Below, piece by piece: positions 47,851-59,242 of a stretch of DNA of 64,000 bases. Positions within the stretch are counted from its first letter, which is position 1, and every line of letters begins with the position of its first letter. Origin of the DNA: Unio delphinus (taxonomy: Eukaryota; Mollusca; Bivalvia; Unionida; Unionidae); the NCBI GenBank assembly GCA_029339505.1, contig JAQISU010000115.1:4948001-5012000 (forward strand), in the 5' to 3' direction. A program made the translations under genes and the position numbers. The notes beneath the pieces were generated by a model. That model was not told where the DNA came from, did no database searches, and saw nothing but the letters and a program-made list of their open reading frames with translations.

Positions 47851-48469
47851 AATAGCTTTGACTCAGCTTATATACCAGGTCTTTATTTATGACAATGACA
47901 AAATCCAGAGACTGATTTTAAAGGAGGAGTGAACTAATTCTGTTGTTAGGAACTTTATATAAAAATCTAAGACAAGAAAATCACACAGACATTGGTCAAA
48001 AGTTCTCTCCCAGAACCACCGAATGTTAGGTAAGAAATAAATAGACCTTGTATGCAAACATCAATAAACTGAACATAACTTAACAAACATGTCAAACATC
48101 TGGTAGATAATAAAGTTTTCATGGATAAAAAGCCAAGGTTTTTAAATCCAAGTAAACATATTTCTTAAAAAAATGGCATTAGTCATGTGGGTGCAAACTC
48201 AGTTACGGACAAAGGCGAAGCATACAATACAAATTAAATGTACATAACAAGGGTATTTAATATGTTCATCATGATTATTTACACATTATAATAAACATGC
48301 TTTTTGAAATTTAATTTGAAAAAAATATAATAACCCATTAAGATTTTTCCCCAAACACTAATTTACTTTGAATATTCAAAGCTCAAAGAAATCAATGACC
48401 ACAAAAACAAAACCATTCCTAAGAAATATCAGCTGATGATACTCAAACCTGCAACATTTTTGTCACATA

Positions 48470-48550
48470 TTGGCCAATGCCTTATTTCACATGGCCAATG
48501 CCTTATGTCACATGACCAATGCCTTATGTCACATGGCCAATGCCTTAACC
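48470..48550. repeat. 21-bp tandem repeat, 4 copies
   Basis: TGGCCAATGCCTTATGTCAC A repeated with small changes. Confidence 0.8.
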
Positions 48551-48695
48551 ATTGAGTACTGCAGATACATGGGTGCAAATCTTAATGATTTCTAAGTTCA
48601 GAGTCCAAGCATGGCCCAGGAATCCATTCTGATTACACTGATTAACTCCCCTTTTAATGCCAAATAAGTGTTGATGATTTTAGGGTAGGGCTATG

Positions 48696-48699
<4 letters not shown>

Positions 48700-48754
<55 letters not shown>
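48700..48754. repeat. (TA)n microsatellite
   Basis: A TA dinucleotide run in intron 2, upstream of exon 3. Confidence 0.95.
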
Positions 48755-48758
<4 letters not shown>

Positions 48759-49068
48759 CAGAATTTTAATACCTCTGCATTTATATTTAATTTTGTACTT
48801 CATGTTTGCACTTACTTAGAAGGTTTTGTTTTCAAATTTTTATAAAGACTTTTTTTTATATTATTTTGAACTTTTCTTTTACAGCATATAGCCCCAATTG
48901 TGCTGAGGTGTCATAAAATGCTACTACATACATCATATTTTCGTACCCCTCTTCAGTTTTTATGTACAAGTGAATGTGCATTCACAAGCCAACATCTGTC
49001 AGTTACCTAGGTAAAAGATATCAGGTTCACTTGGTTGGTCATCTTGTTTTTCTTTTTTCTGTTTTCAG

Positions 49069-49288
49069 AAGCTGGTAGATGCATTGTTACAGCGACTTCA
49101 AACGGCATCATCTTCGCGGTGCCACTGTCTTTGCCTGCAGGCCTTGCGACTGTTTAGTCGTGAGAAGAACCGCCTAGGTACCATGGTGACGGAGAATGGC
49201 TTGTCCCACATCATGCAGTTGGCTGGACTAGAACATTATGCCCAACAGGGAGGAGATTCCATCACAATCCAAGAAGGAAATCCAGAAG
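49069..49288 (+). CDS. RIC8: RIC8 (synembryn) homologue, coding exon 3
   Basis: The exon is bounded by CTGTTTTCAG and G|GTTTGT, 220 bp, entering in phase 0 and leaving in phase 1. It encodes KLVDALLQRLQ..., then CLCLQALRLFSREKNRLG and VTENGLSHIMQLAGL, ending ITIQEGNPE. The block LQ(A/S)xRxxSRxxxxL followed by a T/S-rich helix is the familiar early armadillo-like repeat of RIC8A/RIC8B proteins (human has WLQSVRILSRDRNCL). G-alpha chaperoning and exchange is known for the family. Base composition is clearly richer in GC than the surrounding intron. The rest of the gene (the usual protein is about 500-550 residues) must lie downstream. Confidence 0.82.
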
Positions 49289-49313
49289 GTTTGTACATAA
49301 ATAATAAATAGGC

Positions 49314-49362
49314 AGGGCTGGAACATTATGCCCAACTGGGGGTGGAGGGAGATTCAGTCACA
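49314..49362 (+). repeat. Partial copy of RIC8 exon 3 inside intron 3
   Basis: GGAACATTATGCCCAACTGG then GGGTGGAGGGAGATTCAGTC repeats exon positions of about 49224-49265 (AGAACATTATGCCCAACAGG then GAGGAGATTCCATC), 25 bp after the donor. It contains changes and a frame disruption and has no acceptor before it, so it should not be translated. Confidence 0.75.
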
Positions 49363-50222
49363 TTGGGTGTTCATACTTATCCACACATTGGGTGGGTGGG
49401 GGAGAGGTAGTGATATTTCAGAATTTTTTTCTGATTTTAATAGGTGGAATACTCATTTTTGAGATTTTTCTTTCCATGTTTTGGCTGCATATTTGTTATT
49501 GGGACATCTCTTGACATTTTCAATAGATATCGCTTTTGATCTCACTTGTACTAGCAGAAACAGATCATGTTTCTGTGTGCCACTGTTAAACGTTTGCAGG
49601 GTTGCATGTGCAGTTATGAGATTCAATTCATGCTGAAACAGTTACCCAGACCAATCAAGCAGCATAGATTTCATTTCTGATAATCCGAATTAAAAAGTTT
49701 GGTCAAAAAGTACAACTCCATCATTATATGTCAGTCTTATGAACACAAATATCAGTGAGCTTTCAGGAAATTTAACTTAGCTGATAGTATTTCTGTTCAC
49801 ATCTGTGCCAGTAGGTGATAAACATTTGTTAACTATGAAGTCACAATTGATCATTGATTAGTTATGATGGCTTGGAATATAAAATATCTTTAATCGGACT
49901 GTTGAGTTACTAAACATGCATGGAATTTCTGAATGACATATTGCATCTCGACTTACTGGCAACCATTAAGTAGCAATCAGGTGTATGTATAAACTGATTT
50001 TCTTGTATGTCATTCTCATTTTCCTCTCCTTTTTTTCATTATTTCTGATTAAAAATATAACTTGTTCATAATTCCATCATATGTATTATTAAATAATATT
50101 ATATTTGACTGTTTTGATTCCAATTTGTGTTACTTTGTTCTGTGTTGGCATTGCGATCAGCAAATTAGCTCGTTTATTGATAAATGTATATTGTAATTTT
50201 TAAAAAAAACTGGGGGTCATAG

Positions 50223-51253
50223 CAGTAGATAATAGGAGGGAATACTATGGATAGCCAGAGTTTTACTGTATTGATCACAGTAGTTAAAAGGAGTGAATAC
50301 AGTGGATAGTCAGACTTTTACTGTATGAATCACAGTAGTTAATAGGAGTGAATACAATGGATAGTCAAAGTTTAACTGTATTTATCACAGTAGTTGATAG
50401 GAGTGAATACAGTGGATAATCAGATTTTTACTGTTCTCATCACAGTTTTTAATAGGAGTGAATACAGTGGATAGTCAGTGTTTTACTGTATTCATCACAG
50501 TAGTTAATAGGAGTGAATACAGTGGATAGTCAGAGTTTTACTTTATACATAACAGTTATTAAGAGGCGTGAATACAATGGATAGTCATATTTTTACTGTT
50601 CACATCACAGTAGTTAATAGGAGTGAATACAGTGGATAGTCAGACTTTTACTGTATGAATCACAGTAGTTAATAGGAGTGAATACAATGGATAGTCAGAG
50701 TTTAACTGTATTTATCACAGTAGTTAATAGGAGTGAATACAGTGGATAATCAGATTTTTACTGTTCTCATCACAGTAGTTAATAGGAGTGAATACAGTGG
50801 ATAGTCAGTGTTTTACTGTATTCATCACAGTAGTTAATAGGAGTGAATACAGTGGATAGTCAGAGTTTTACTTTATACATAACAGTTATTAAGAGGCGCG
50901 AATACAATGGATAGTCATATTTTTACTGTTCACATCACAGTAGTTAATAGGAGTGAATACAGTGGATAGTCAGACTTTTACTGTATGAATCACAGTAGTT
51001 AATAGGAGTGAATACAATGGATAGTCAGAGTTTAACTGTATTTATCACAGTAGTTAATAGGAGTGAATACAGTGGATAATCAGATTTTTACTGTTCTCAT
51101 CACAGTAGTTAATAGGAGTGAATACAGTGGATAGTCAGACTTTTACTGTATGAATCACAGTAGTTAATAGGAGTGAATACAATGGATAGTCAGAGTTTAA
51201 CTGTATTTATCACAGTAGTTAATAGGAGTGAATACAGTGGATAGTCAGTGTTT
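50223..51253. repeat. 55-bp minisatellite, ~19 copies, 330-bp higher-order unit
   Basis: The unit is CACAGTAGTTAATAGGAGTG then AATACAGTGGATAGTCAGAG and TTTTACTGTATGAAT. The rare variant ATAGTCATATTTTTACTG occurs at 50581 and again at 50911, exactly six units apart, with the units between them matching in order. Confidence 0.92.
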
Positions 51254-51455
51254 TAGTGGGTCCTTGTGTATATTCTGTATAGGTAAAACAGCAAAGAGTT
51301 TGGGGGTGTATCTTTGGGTCCTTGTGTATATTCTGTATAGGTAAAACAGCAAAGAGTTTGGGGGTGAATCTTTAGGTCCTTGTGTATATTCTGTATTTGT
51401 AAAACAGCAGAGTTTAGGGTGTATCTTTAGGTCTTTGTCTATATTCTGCTTCATT
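51254..51455. repeat. 58-bp tandem repeat, ~3.5 copies
   Basis: TCCTTGTGTATATTCTGTAT then AGGTAAAACAGCAAAGAGTT and TGGGGGTGTATCTTTGGG, starting at 51261 and 51319. It directly abuts the 55-bp array without spacer. Confidence 0.85.
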
Positions 51456-51696
51456 TACAGAATTCATATAATATCTGTACTAGCACACAAATGTAATGTG
51501 AGAAAGAAAAGCGTTATGTGATGATATTAATGATTTATTTCAAGCAACTCTGTTATCTAATGTGTTTTTGGGAGGTATCATGTGATACAAGCAAAGAGAC
51601 ATAATAAGGCCCCCATATTAGATAACCCCCCACATCAATGATGCTTTATCTTGGTAATAGCCTGACATAGAGCGTCCACATCTACTCCTGTTTCAG

Positions 51697-51708
51697 CTGT
51701 TGTAGAAA
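51697..51708 (+). other. Candidate RIC8 micro-exon or decayed exon 4
   Basis: A good acceptor (CTACTCCTGTTTCAG) precedes CTGTTGTAGAAA|GTAATG. In the phase left by exon 3 it reads A-V-V-E-(S), and RIC8 proteins commonly have a VVES/VLES-like step before a KCLC(N) motif at this point. A 12-nt micro-exon with donor GTAATG is possible. So is a decayed exon, since AATGTCTTGAATAAG follows and resembles a damaged KCLCN coding sequence. It may also be chance. Confidence 0.3.
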
Positions 51709-52270
51709 GTAATGTCTTGAATAAGCCGTTTTTATTCTTGATGTTATGGCATCTATCAGCCTGTCACAATGTCACGTTACTCCTGAGTGTAGGGAATATC
51801 AAGCCTCGATTTCATGAGCTTTATTCTAGGACTGTAGCATGAGACTCAGAAATCTGATTAAATGAAGTTTGGCCATTCACATGTTTGAAGTTTAATGTTA
51901 AAAGTCAACATATTTTGGTGAGATGGCTAGCTTGTTTTGATGTTTAATGTGACCAGCTCATTATTCCGAGTTTGTTTTTTATGTCAGGTCTGTTTCCATG
52001 CTCAGTGTGACCTGCACTTCATGCAAGGCCTGTCACCATTCATAGTATGGCCTACACTTGGTGTCAAGCCTAGTGTTGTTCCGATTATCGATTATAATCG
52101 ATCATCAGTTGGTTGAGCAAATCAATAAGATAACATCATATTGAAGGCAGTAGAAAAAATTAATGTACTTTTTCAGTGTCCTATGATTATGGCAAGATGC
52201 TGGAGCCCTATATTCAACATTCATCATGAAGTCCATCCATACACATTTCTTGTAACTAGCATACCATACA

Positions 52271-52475
52271 TACTTGCATATAAGTCGAGTCAAACTTCAT
52301 CCAACAAAGATGCAAATGTGCCATTACATAATGTGCCTGCAGATCAGGGTATTTATTGTTTATTATATTGATTACTTGTGGCAAACTTCAGAGACCCAGA
52401 TCTGCCAGAGTTTTATTCCCAATGGTATATCTGGGTCTATGCAGTTTGCAGTTGGATTTGTCTTATAAGTAAGTA
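52271..52475. mobile_element. MITE-like repeat without the nested insertion
   Basis: The ends ACTTGCATATAAGTCGAGTC and (reverse) ACTTACTTATAAGACAAATC form imperfect inverted termini. The body (TGCCTGCAGATCAGGG...TTGTTTATTA...CAGAGACCCAGATCTGCC) matches 43195-43560 except that the Tigger-like MITE is absent. Confidence 0.6.
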
Positions 52476-52654
52476 TATATTGTAGCTCAGCAACCCTTAA
52501 AATACTTGTGTGTCATTTGTTGCATTACACATGTGCCTATGAAATGTTTTTTTTGGGGGGCTCCAGTTTTGATGAGAGGTTTTGCCATTTTTTAAAATCA
52601 ACATTGCATCTTTACTACAGTAGGTTCTTGTGTGACTCAGGATGGGTGGGTGGG

Positions 52655-52841
52655 TGTGATTAGGATTTTTAACGTAGCTTTAACAATTTTTCAGTCATAT
52701 TGTTTTTATGTCTGCAGTGAGGCAGTGTTATAGTGATGTCTAGCACTATGGCATCATACCGCAGACATTATCCTGACACCAGGCCAACCATTCATAACAC
52801 TTACCTCTAAATGTTGAGTACAAAGCAAAGGCTCAGGGTGA
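52655..52841 (-). mobile_element. SINE family 1, 5'-truncated
   Basis: The 3' part of the SINE is present (GATTTTTAACGTAGCTTTAA then the body to TGACACCAGGCCAACCA), but the tRNA-like head is missing. An internal deletion removes part of the CATGCTACATG region. Confidence 0.75.
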
Positions 52842-52879
52842 CATGTTGCTGTTCAGCTTAGTATGGACATTGTCACATT

Positions 52880-53480
52880 GACTTGTGTATGCCTTTTATA
52901 GATTTAGTCTTGATGCTAAGAGTTATGGCCCATTAATAAATTAAATCTGTTGCATTTGGTTTCCAGAGCGTAACATTACTAAACTTTGTTGGATTTCAAC
53001 CAAATTTGGCATGCAAGATTATAGCGAGATAATGAATGAGTTAAATTTCATGGAATATTGCATTTCAGCATTTCACATTATTACTTTAGGGTTATGGCCC
53101 CTTAAATGGTTTTCCAACAAACGTTCTTCTGTTAAGGCCCAACCAAGCAAATTTTTTAGAGATCACTTTGTGATACGCTAATCATTACTAGTTTCTGTGA
53201 ATCCCAGTTGTCCACCCAAATTTCATCAGCCAAACAAAAGAATAACTCTACTGGAATATAAACACATGTATACCTGACAAATAGTAAAAGACAACCCTTG
53301 AAATCTAGGCAAAAAATTATAATATGAATATAACATTGTCTTTTGGGGTGGATTTTTTAATATAGCTGGGTATAACTTGCAATGTTGTATCACGACACTG
53401 TCTTTATTACGACAGTATAACATACGTAAAAGGACTGTAGTAAAATATACAAGTTAGTCCATGTTTTCAGAATGTCACTT
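52880..53480. other. Old interspersed repeat-like sequence
   Basis: GAGTTATGGCCCATTAATAA and AGGGTTATGGCCCCTTAAAT, with TTTGGCATGCAAGATTAT between them, resemble phrasing of dispersed mollusc repeats (background impression). No gene seen. Confidence 0.35.
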
Positions 53481-53617
53481 GTATCAAGAAATATATTTGA
53501 TCTTAGGTCAACTTACAGGAAAACCGAAACAAAAGTTTTTTGTTTTCTGTCCATCTTTTTCTTTTTATGTGTTCACTGAACATTTCTCATAAACTCTGAA
53601 ATGAACTGAGACACATT

Positions 53618-53702
53618 AAGGAGAACTGGATTAATTATAAATCTGTTGGATTAGAGATTAAGGAGAATTGGATTAATTATAAATCTGTTGGATTAGAGTA
53701 CA
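53618..53702. repeat. 42-bp tandem duplication
   Basis: TTAAGGAGAACTGGATTAAT then TATAAATCTGTTGGATTAGA occurs twice in tandem with one difference. Confidence 0.85.
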
Positions 53703-54482
53703 AATTCATACAGTACAATTATCAGGTGGGATAAAATATTGACCAAAATACACAAAAATTCCACAAAGTATTACTTGGAGAAAAACTTTCAAACCTCTAG
53801 ATGAATAACAATGGCTAACTGCAGATAACTGAAATACAATGTTAAATCAAATTTAAAAAGAGAGCTATTTTAATGAAGTCTTAAATATTGTACATGTATG
53901 TGTTATATAAGTAGATTGATAGATTTAGGTGGCCTTATTTTATTAATTTGAAATAATTGACAAATACCAAGAAAACTTCATTTTCAGATAGTTATCTTAT
54001 TTAGTTCATATTTCATTCTGTCATCCTGTATTTGAGTTTACATCATGATATACTATTGCCAAAGACAATGTTGATGCATTAGTGATGGTGAACCATTTAT
54101 GGTATTGAGGTCAACAACTGTTTGATTATTTTCAATTCTTATGGCTTGAACTGACCTGCAAATCTTTACCAGCATGGTTTTCCAGCCAAGATTAAAGTGA
54201 CAGCTTTTCTTTCTTCCAATCGATTATATTGACCATTACTTCATGGGCAGGGCAGTTCATAATGTGGCACCATCAACATTAGATTTTACATTTGTCATGT
54301 TTCTTGCTCTCTCAAGAGAGATCACAATTATGATCCTATATCTATGATGGGATCTGATTTCATTTATCACATCCACTCACACAAAATCAGATAGAATCAA
54401 TGAAGCTGTACCCTGAAGCCATATTACTGTTATTTACTTCATTCTTTGTAAAATTGTCTTAATTACTAACATCTTTATAGAA

Positions 54483-55440
54483 CCAGTGCATCAGTCCACC
54501 AATACATTACAAAGGTTATTATATATAGACCAGCCAATGCATTACAAAGGCTATTATATATAGACCAGCCAATACATTACAAAGGCTATTATATATAGAC
54601 CAGCCAATGCATTACAAAGGTTATTATATATAGACCAGCCAATGCATAACAAAGGCTATTATATATAGACCAGCCAATGCATTACAAAGGCTATTATATA
54701 TAGACCAGCCAATACATTACAAAGGCTATTATATATAGACCAGCCAATGCATAACAAAGGCTATTATATATAGACCAGCCAATACATTACAAAGGCTATT
54801 ATATATAGACCAGCCAATGCATAACAAAGGCTATTATATATAGACCAGCCAATGCATAACAAAGGCTATTATATATAGACCAGCCAATACATTACAAAGG
54901 CTATTATATATAGACCAGCCAATGCATTACAAAGGCTATTATATATAGACCAGCCAATGCATAACAAAGGTTATTATATATAGACCAGCCAATGCATAAC
55001 AAAGGCTGTATATTGGACACCCTATGTGTTACATAGGCTGTATATTGGTCCACCAATGCATTACAAAGGCTGTATATAGGCCAGCCAATGCATAACAAAG
55101 GTTATTATATATAGACCAGCCAATGCATAACAAAGGCTGTATATTGGACACCCTATGTGTTACATAGGCTGTATATTGGTCCACCAATGCATTACAAAGG
55201 CTGTATATAGGCCAGCCAATGCATAACAAAGGTTATTATATATAGACCAGCCAATGCATAACAAAGGCTGTATATTGGACACCCTATGTGTTACATAGGC
55301 TGTATATTGGTCCACCAATGCATTACAAAGACTGTATATAGGCCAGCCAATGCATTAAAAAGGCTGTATATTGGACAGCACATGTGTTACAAAGGCTGTA
55401 TATATTTAAACCATTGTATTACCAGGGCTGTATATAGGCT
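54483..55440. repeat. 36-bp minisatellite grading into a 131-bp higher-order repeat
   Basis: About 14 units of CCAGCCAATGCATTACAAAG then GCTATTATATATAGAC run from 54483 to about 55003. Then composite units with TATTGGACACCCTATGTGTT recur at 55011, 55142 and 55273, a 131-bp period. The last units decay by about 55440. Confidence 0.92.
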
Positions 55441-55468
55441 TGTGATACAGTAGATTGTCATCATTGTG

Positions 55469-55471
<3 letters not shown>

Positions 55472-55503
<32 letters not shown>
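55472..55503. repeat. (CA)n microsatellite
   Basis: A run of about 16 CA dinucleotides. From 55504 to 56711 no gene is seen. Confidence 0.95.
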
Positions 55504-55505
<2 letters not shown>

Positions 55506-56725
55506 CTACCCCCAAGAGACAGAACCCCATGTGATTCAAGGAACAAATGGTCAGAGATCAAGGTCAATGGCAACAACATTTTCACAGAGCTTTTGAGAAT
55601 ATTGGAGACATTTTTAAAAGAAACAATATGAGGTACATAAATTTAGTACTGTAGTTTCTTGTCAGTACTAGTCTAGTTTACGTTACATGCTAATTATCTA
55701 TACATTTTGTATTGTAAGTTACCTTAGTCCTTTAAATCTTTTTGTGCACAATTGCTGAAAAGTGAATGGACTATTAGGCAGGTGTAGGTTCTCTACTGTT
55801 GGAGTGAAAAGAATTCATCACTGTATAAGAAAGATAGGTGAGGTATCCTTACTGTGGAGTTTATCAAGTAGAAAATACAAAATATTATGCAGAGTTTTGT
55901 ATAATTTTTTTTTTTAATATGTTCATGGTCTGACATTGGAGATAACCAAAATACATCCATAAACCATCAGCATTAAATGATTAATTTAGGGTGGTACAAC
56001 ATGTGTTTTGTTTCTGCTAGATGATATTGTTGACCTTTGTAGATAATCAGGTTTAATTCAAACAAGTTATCCAGTTTCTGATTGGTTCATCCATGTGCTG
56101 TCAATCAAAGTCAGAAGAAAGTAAGCTATGCTGTATTTACCATTACATGATGTATACATGAATAGCTTTAAATAAGATTGTGCTCACATAATAGGTGGTG
56201 GTTGTTTTTGCTGTTCATTTCCTCCTTGATCTCAAGAGGCAGTTCTGCTGATCTGCTGGTATATTATGCATATGAGGTATTTAAATACAAGCTTATTCAG
56301 GAGAAGATACAAAAAGTGTCACCAATAAATAAAAAGTATTTAAAATGGTTCCTTATTTGTATCATATGAACATTATTCTTGTAATATGATAGATCGTAAT
56401 GCATGCAGTAAGTAATGAACTAGAGGTGAGATGAAAGTAATAGCAAATGTGAGAACAAAGTAATAGTAATAATAACAATTGTAATAATAACAATTGATGG
56501 TATTTTAAGTAACAAGCATTGGTTTTTAAGTGATAAAATTTAACAGATTTATAACCTTGGTAGATGTTATGTGATTTAGTAATTTAATCAACTTCAACTC
56601 GCTGGGCTTTTAAAAAAATTTATTAACTGTACTTCTTGCTTGAAGGCAAATAATACATGCTTACAAATTGACACTCATCTTTTAGCACATTGTCCTTTGA
56701 GCCTGTTATGTACTTAGTGGTTCTT

Positions 56726-57298
56726 GACCACTCCAGTGGCCTTGTGGTTAGAGCATCCGCCACAGAAGCTGGAGTTTGTGGGTTCGATACCTGGCCGAGT
56801 TATACCAAAGACTTACAAAAATGGTACTAACAGCTGCATCGCTTGGCGCTCAGCATTAAGAGGTTAGTGTTAGGACTGGTCAGCATGGTGTCATGATAAT
56901 GTAACTGGGTAGTACATCATGCTACATGTCTGCGGCATGATGCCCCGTGCTAGACGTCACTATAAACTGCCTCAATGCAGACATCGTAGCGATATGACTT
57001 AAAAATTGTTAAAAGCTACATTAAAAATCCAAATCAAACAAACAAACAAACATGTCTGCGGCATGATGCCCCAGTGCTAGACATCACTATAAACTGCCTC
57101 AATGCAGACATTGTAGCGATATAACTGAAAAATTGTTAAATGCTACGTTAAAAATCCTAATCAAACAAACAAACATGTCTGCAGCATGATGCCCCAGTGC
57201 TAGACATCACTATAAACTACCTCACTGCAGACATCATAGCGATATGACTTAAAAAGTGTCAAAACTATGTTACAAATAAAAATAAAACAAACAAACTA
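56726..57298 (+). mobile_element. SINE family 1 with triplicated 3' segment, inside one TSD
   Basis: The element is flanked by the perfect 14-bp duplication ACTTAGTGGTTCTT (56712-56725 and 57299-57312). Head CCACTCCAGTGGCCTTGTGG, A box TGGTTAGAGCATC, B box GGGTTCGATACC. The 3' segment beginning CATGTCTGCGGCATGATGCC occurs three times (56935-57050, 57051-57173, 57174-57298), each ending in an (AAAC)n-like tail. Confidence 0.9.
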
Positions 57299-57468
57299 AC
57301 TTAGTGGTTCTTCCATCTTTTTACATTTTTGTAACATAACTATTTATTGGTACTACATTGCCACTTTTGTGTTAAAGCACCACTAGATATGTACATCTTC
57401 CTGATTCCTATTTTGAAAGTCAATTTCTGAATTTTGTCACTGATACCAAATCCAGATAATCCTTATAG

Positions 57469-57828
57469 CCATAAGGTGTTCACAAAGTTAAAACGTTTTC
57501 AGACCAAGATCAGCCATAAGGTGTTCACAAAATCAAAACGTTTTCAGACCAAGATCAGCCATAAGGTGTTCACAAAGTCAAAATGTTTTCAGACCAAGAT
57601 TGGCCATATGGTGTTCACAAAGTCAAAATGTTTTCAGACCAAGATTGGCCATATGGTGTTCACAAAGTCAAAATGTTTTCAGACCAAGATTGGCTATATG
57701 GTGTTCACAAAGTCAAAACGTTTTCAGACCAAGATTGACCATATGGTGTTCACAAAGTCAAAACGTTTTCAGACCAAGATTGACCATAAGGTGTTCACAA
57801 TGTCAAAACGTTTTCAGACCAAGATCGT
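57469..57828. repeat. 45-bp minisatellite, 8 copies
   Basis: The unit is CCATAAGGTGTTCACAAAGT then CAAAACGTTTTCAGACCAAG and ATCAG. The unit length keeps two frames open, giving 132- and 105-codon frames that are repeat artefacts. Confidence 0.92.
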
Positions 57829-58600
57829 TTAATATATACAGATTTAATAATGCCGAAGTTTTTGTTCTGCTGGTTGTAAACCAGTATAGCTTATGGCTGT
57901 TGTTCATTGTTCATTAATTAGCACAAGTTTTTTTAAATTGCTGCTTCTCCTATTGTACTTAGAGAATTGGTTTGAAACTTTAGACACATTCATCCTATTG
58001 GTGCCATTCTCATAGTATCACAATAGTAAATTCGGATAGCTTGTCAGAAATATTACACAAGGATTCATCACTCAGCAGTTAAAAAGAAGAAAATAACTGT
58101 GATATCTTGAATGCCACAAAATGCTTTTTGGACAGTAGTGCATCAGACCCTTCAAGGAACATGTGTTCTTTCCAGGAAGACTGTCTTTGTCACTTTGATA
58201 GATTTTGTTCAGTATTTTAGAATGTGGGAACATTTATTGCTATGTGAGGGTGTTATTCTGACAAAATGTTTGGGAAGTATTGAAAATGACATTAAACTTG
58301 TTGACAAGATATGGCTTGAGAACACATGCCAAAATCAATTAAAAAGATGACCAGGACATGGCTTTTACCATTCTTTAATTGCTTGTTTCAATTCTCCTAT
58401 CAAACTAGCTTATTGAATTTATCAAATAAAATTTGTAAGTCCTCTTTTTTTATAATCTTTATTTCTCATTATCTTTACTACTGATACTATCACAAATGTT
58501 CAGATTCAATTATTGACATAGCAAGTGTTTTGTTTAGTAACACATCCACTTAAAGCTGCCAATATTTTATAACATTTTGAACTTTTCTTTGTTCAGCCAT
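57829..58600. other. Intron 3 sequence; one unassigned 79-codon frame
   Basis: A + frame at 58111-58350 has varied composition but no domain I recognise and no clear splice sites. I do not call it a gene. Confidence 0.4.
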
Positions 58601-58635
58601 CTTCAATCTTCTCTTGACTTGTTGATTTCAAGTGG

Positions 58636-58757
58636 TTGCCTAGAATCGGATCTGCTGGCATGATTTATGATGGTTTATCGGTTTGTTCATTTCTCTGTAG
58701 ATCTTACTTTGGCTGCCTAGAATCGGATCTGCTGGCAGAATCGGATCTGCTGGCATA
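58636..58757. repeat. Short duplicated phrase GAATCGGATCTGCTGGCA
   Basis: The 18-bp phrase occurs three times, twice back to back, within 120 bp. GCCTAGAATCGGATC is shared by two of them. Confidence 0.75.
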
Positions 58758-59242
58758 ATAGTGATGCATCATATTAGCAAACATCTGATATACCTGTAAT
58801 CCTTACAAAATACAACACTGTATTTTGTAAAGCCTTTCAAAAGCTGTAAAGCAAATGATTACCTAGCATTCTCAGTCTGATCTCTTAATAAAACATTTAA
58901 TAAACAATTCCATTTCCTATAGATAATGTAGTATACCATTTACTATGGACATGCAATATACCACTGTGGTCCAACATGCAGCACACTGGCTGATTTTAAC
59001 TGGCCCGCAAGAGCTCGTGCAATAATTTCTGCATTTTTATATATAAAGAAAGTCAGTCATTTACTTTCATAGTATATCTTCTGAACCAGATAAACGATAA
59101 CCTAAATAATTGTATTGTTTTTGTTTTCAAGTTTTCTGCTGCGGCCCAGGCTTCAAGAAATTTTTTCAGTAGCCCATGGTGACTAAAAGGTTCGACACCA
59201 CTGCAGTATATCCTTTGGATATGCAATAGACTTCTTGCAAAC

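Noticed and set aside
58111..58350. 79-codon frame as a RIC8 or other exon
   Set aside because: No similarity to the expected RIC8 continuation and no clear splice signals at the edges.
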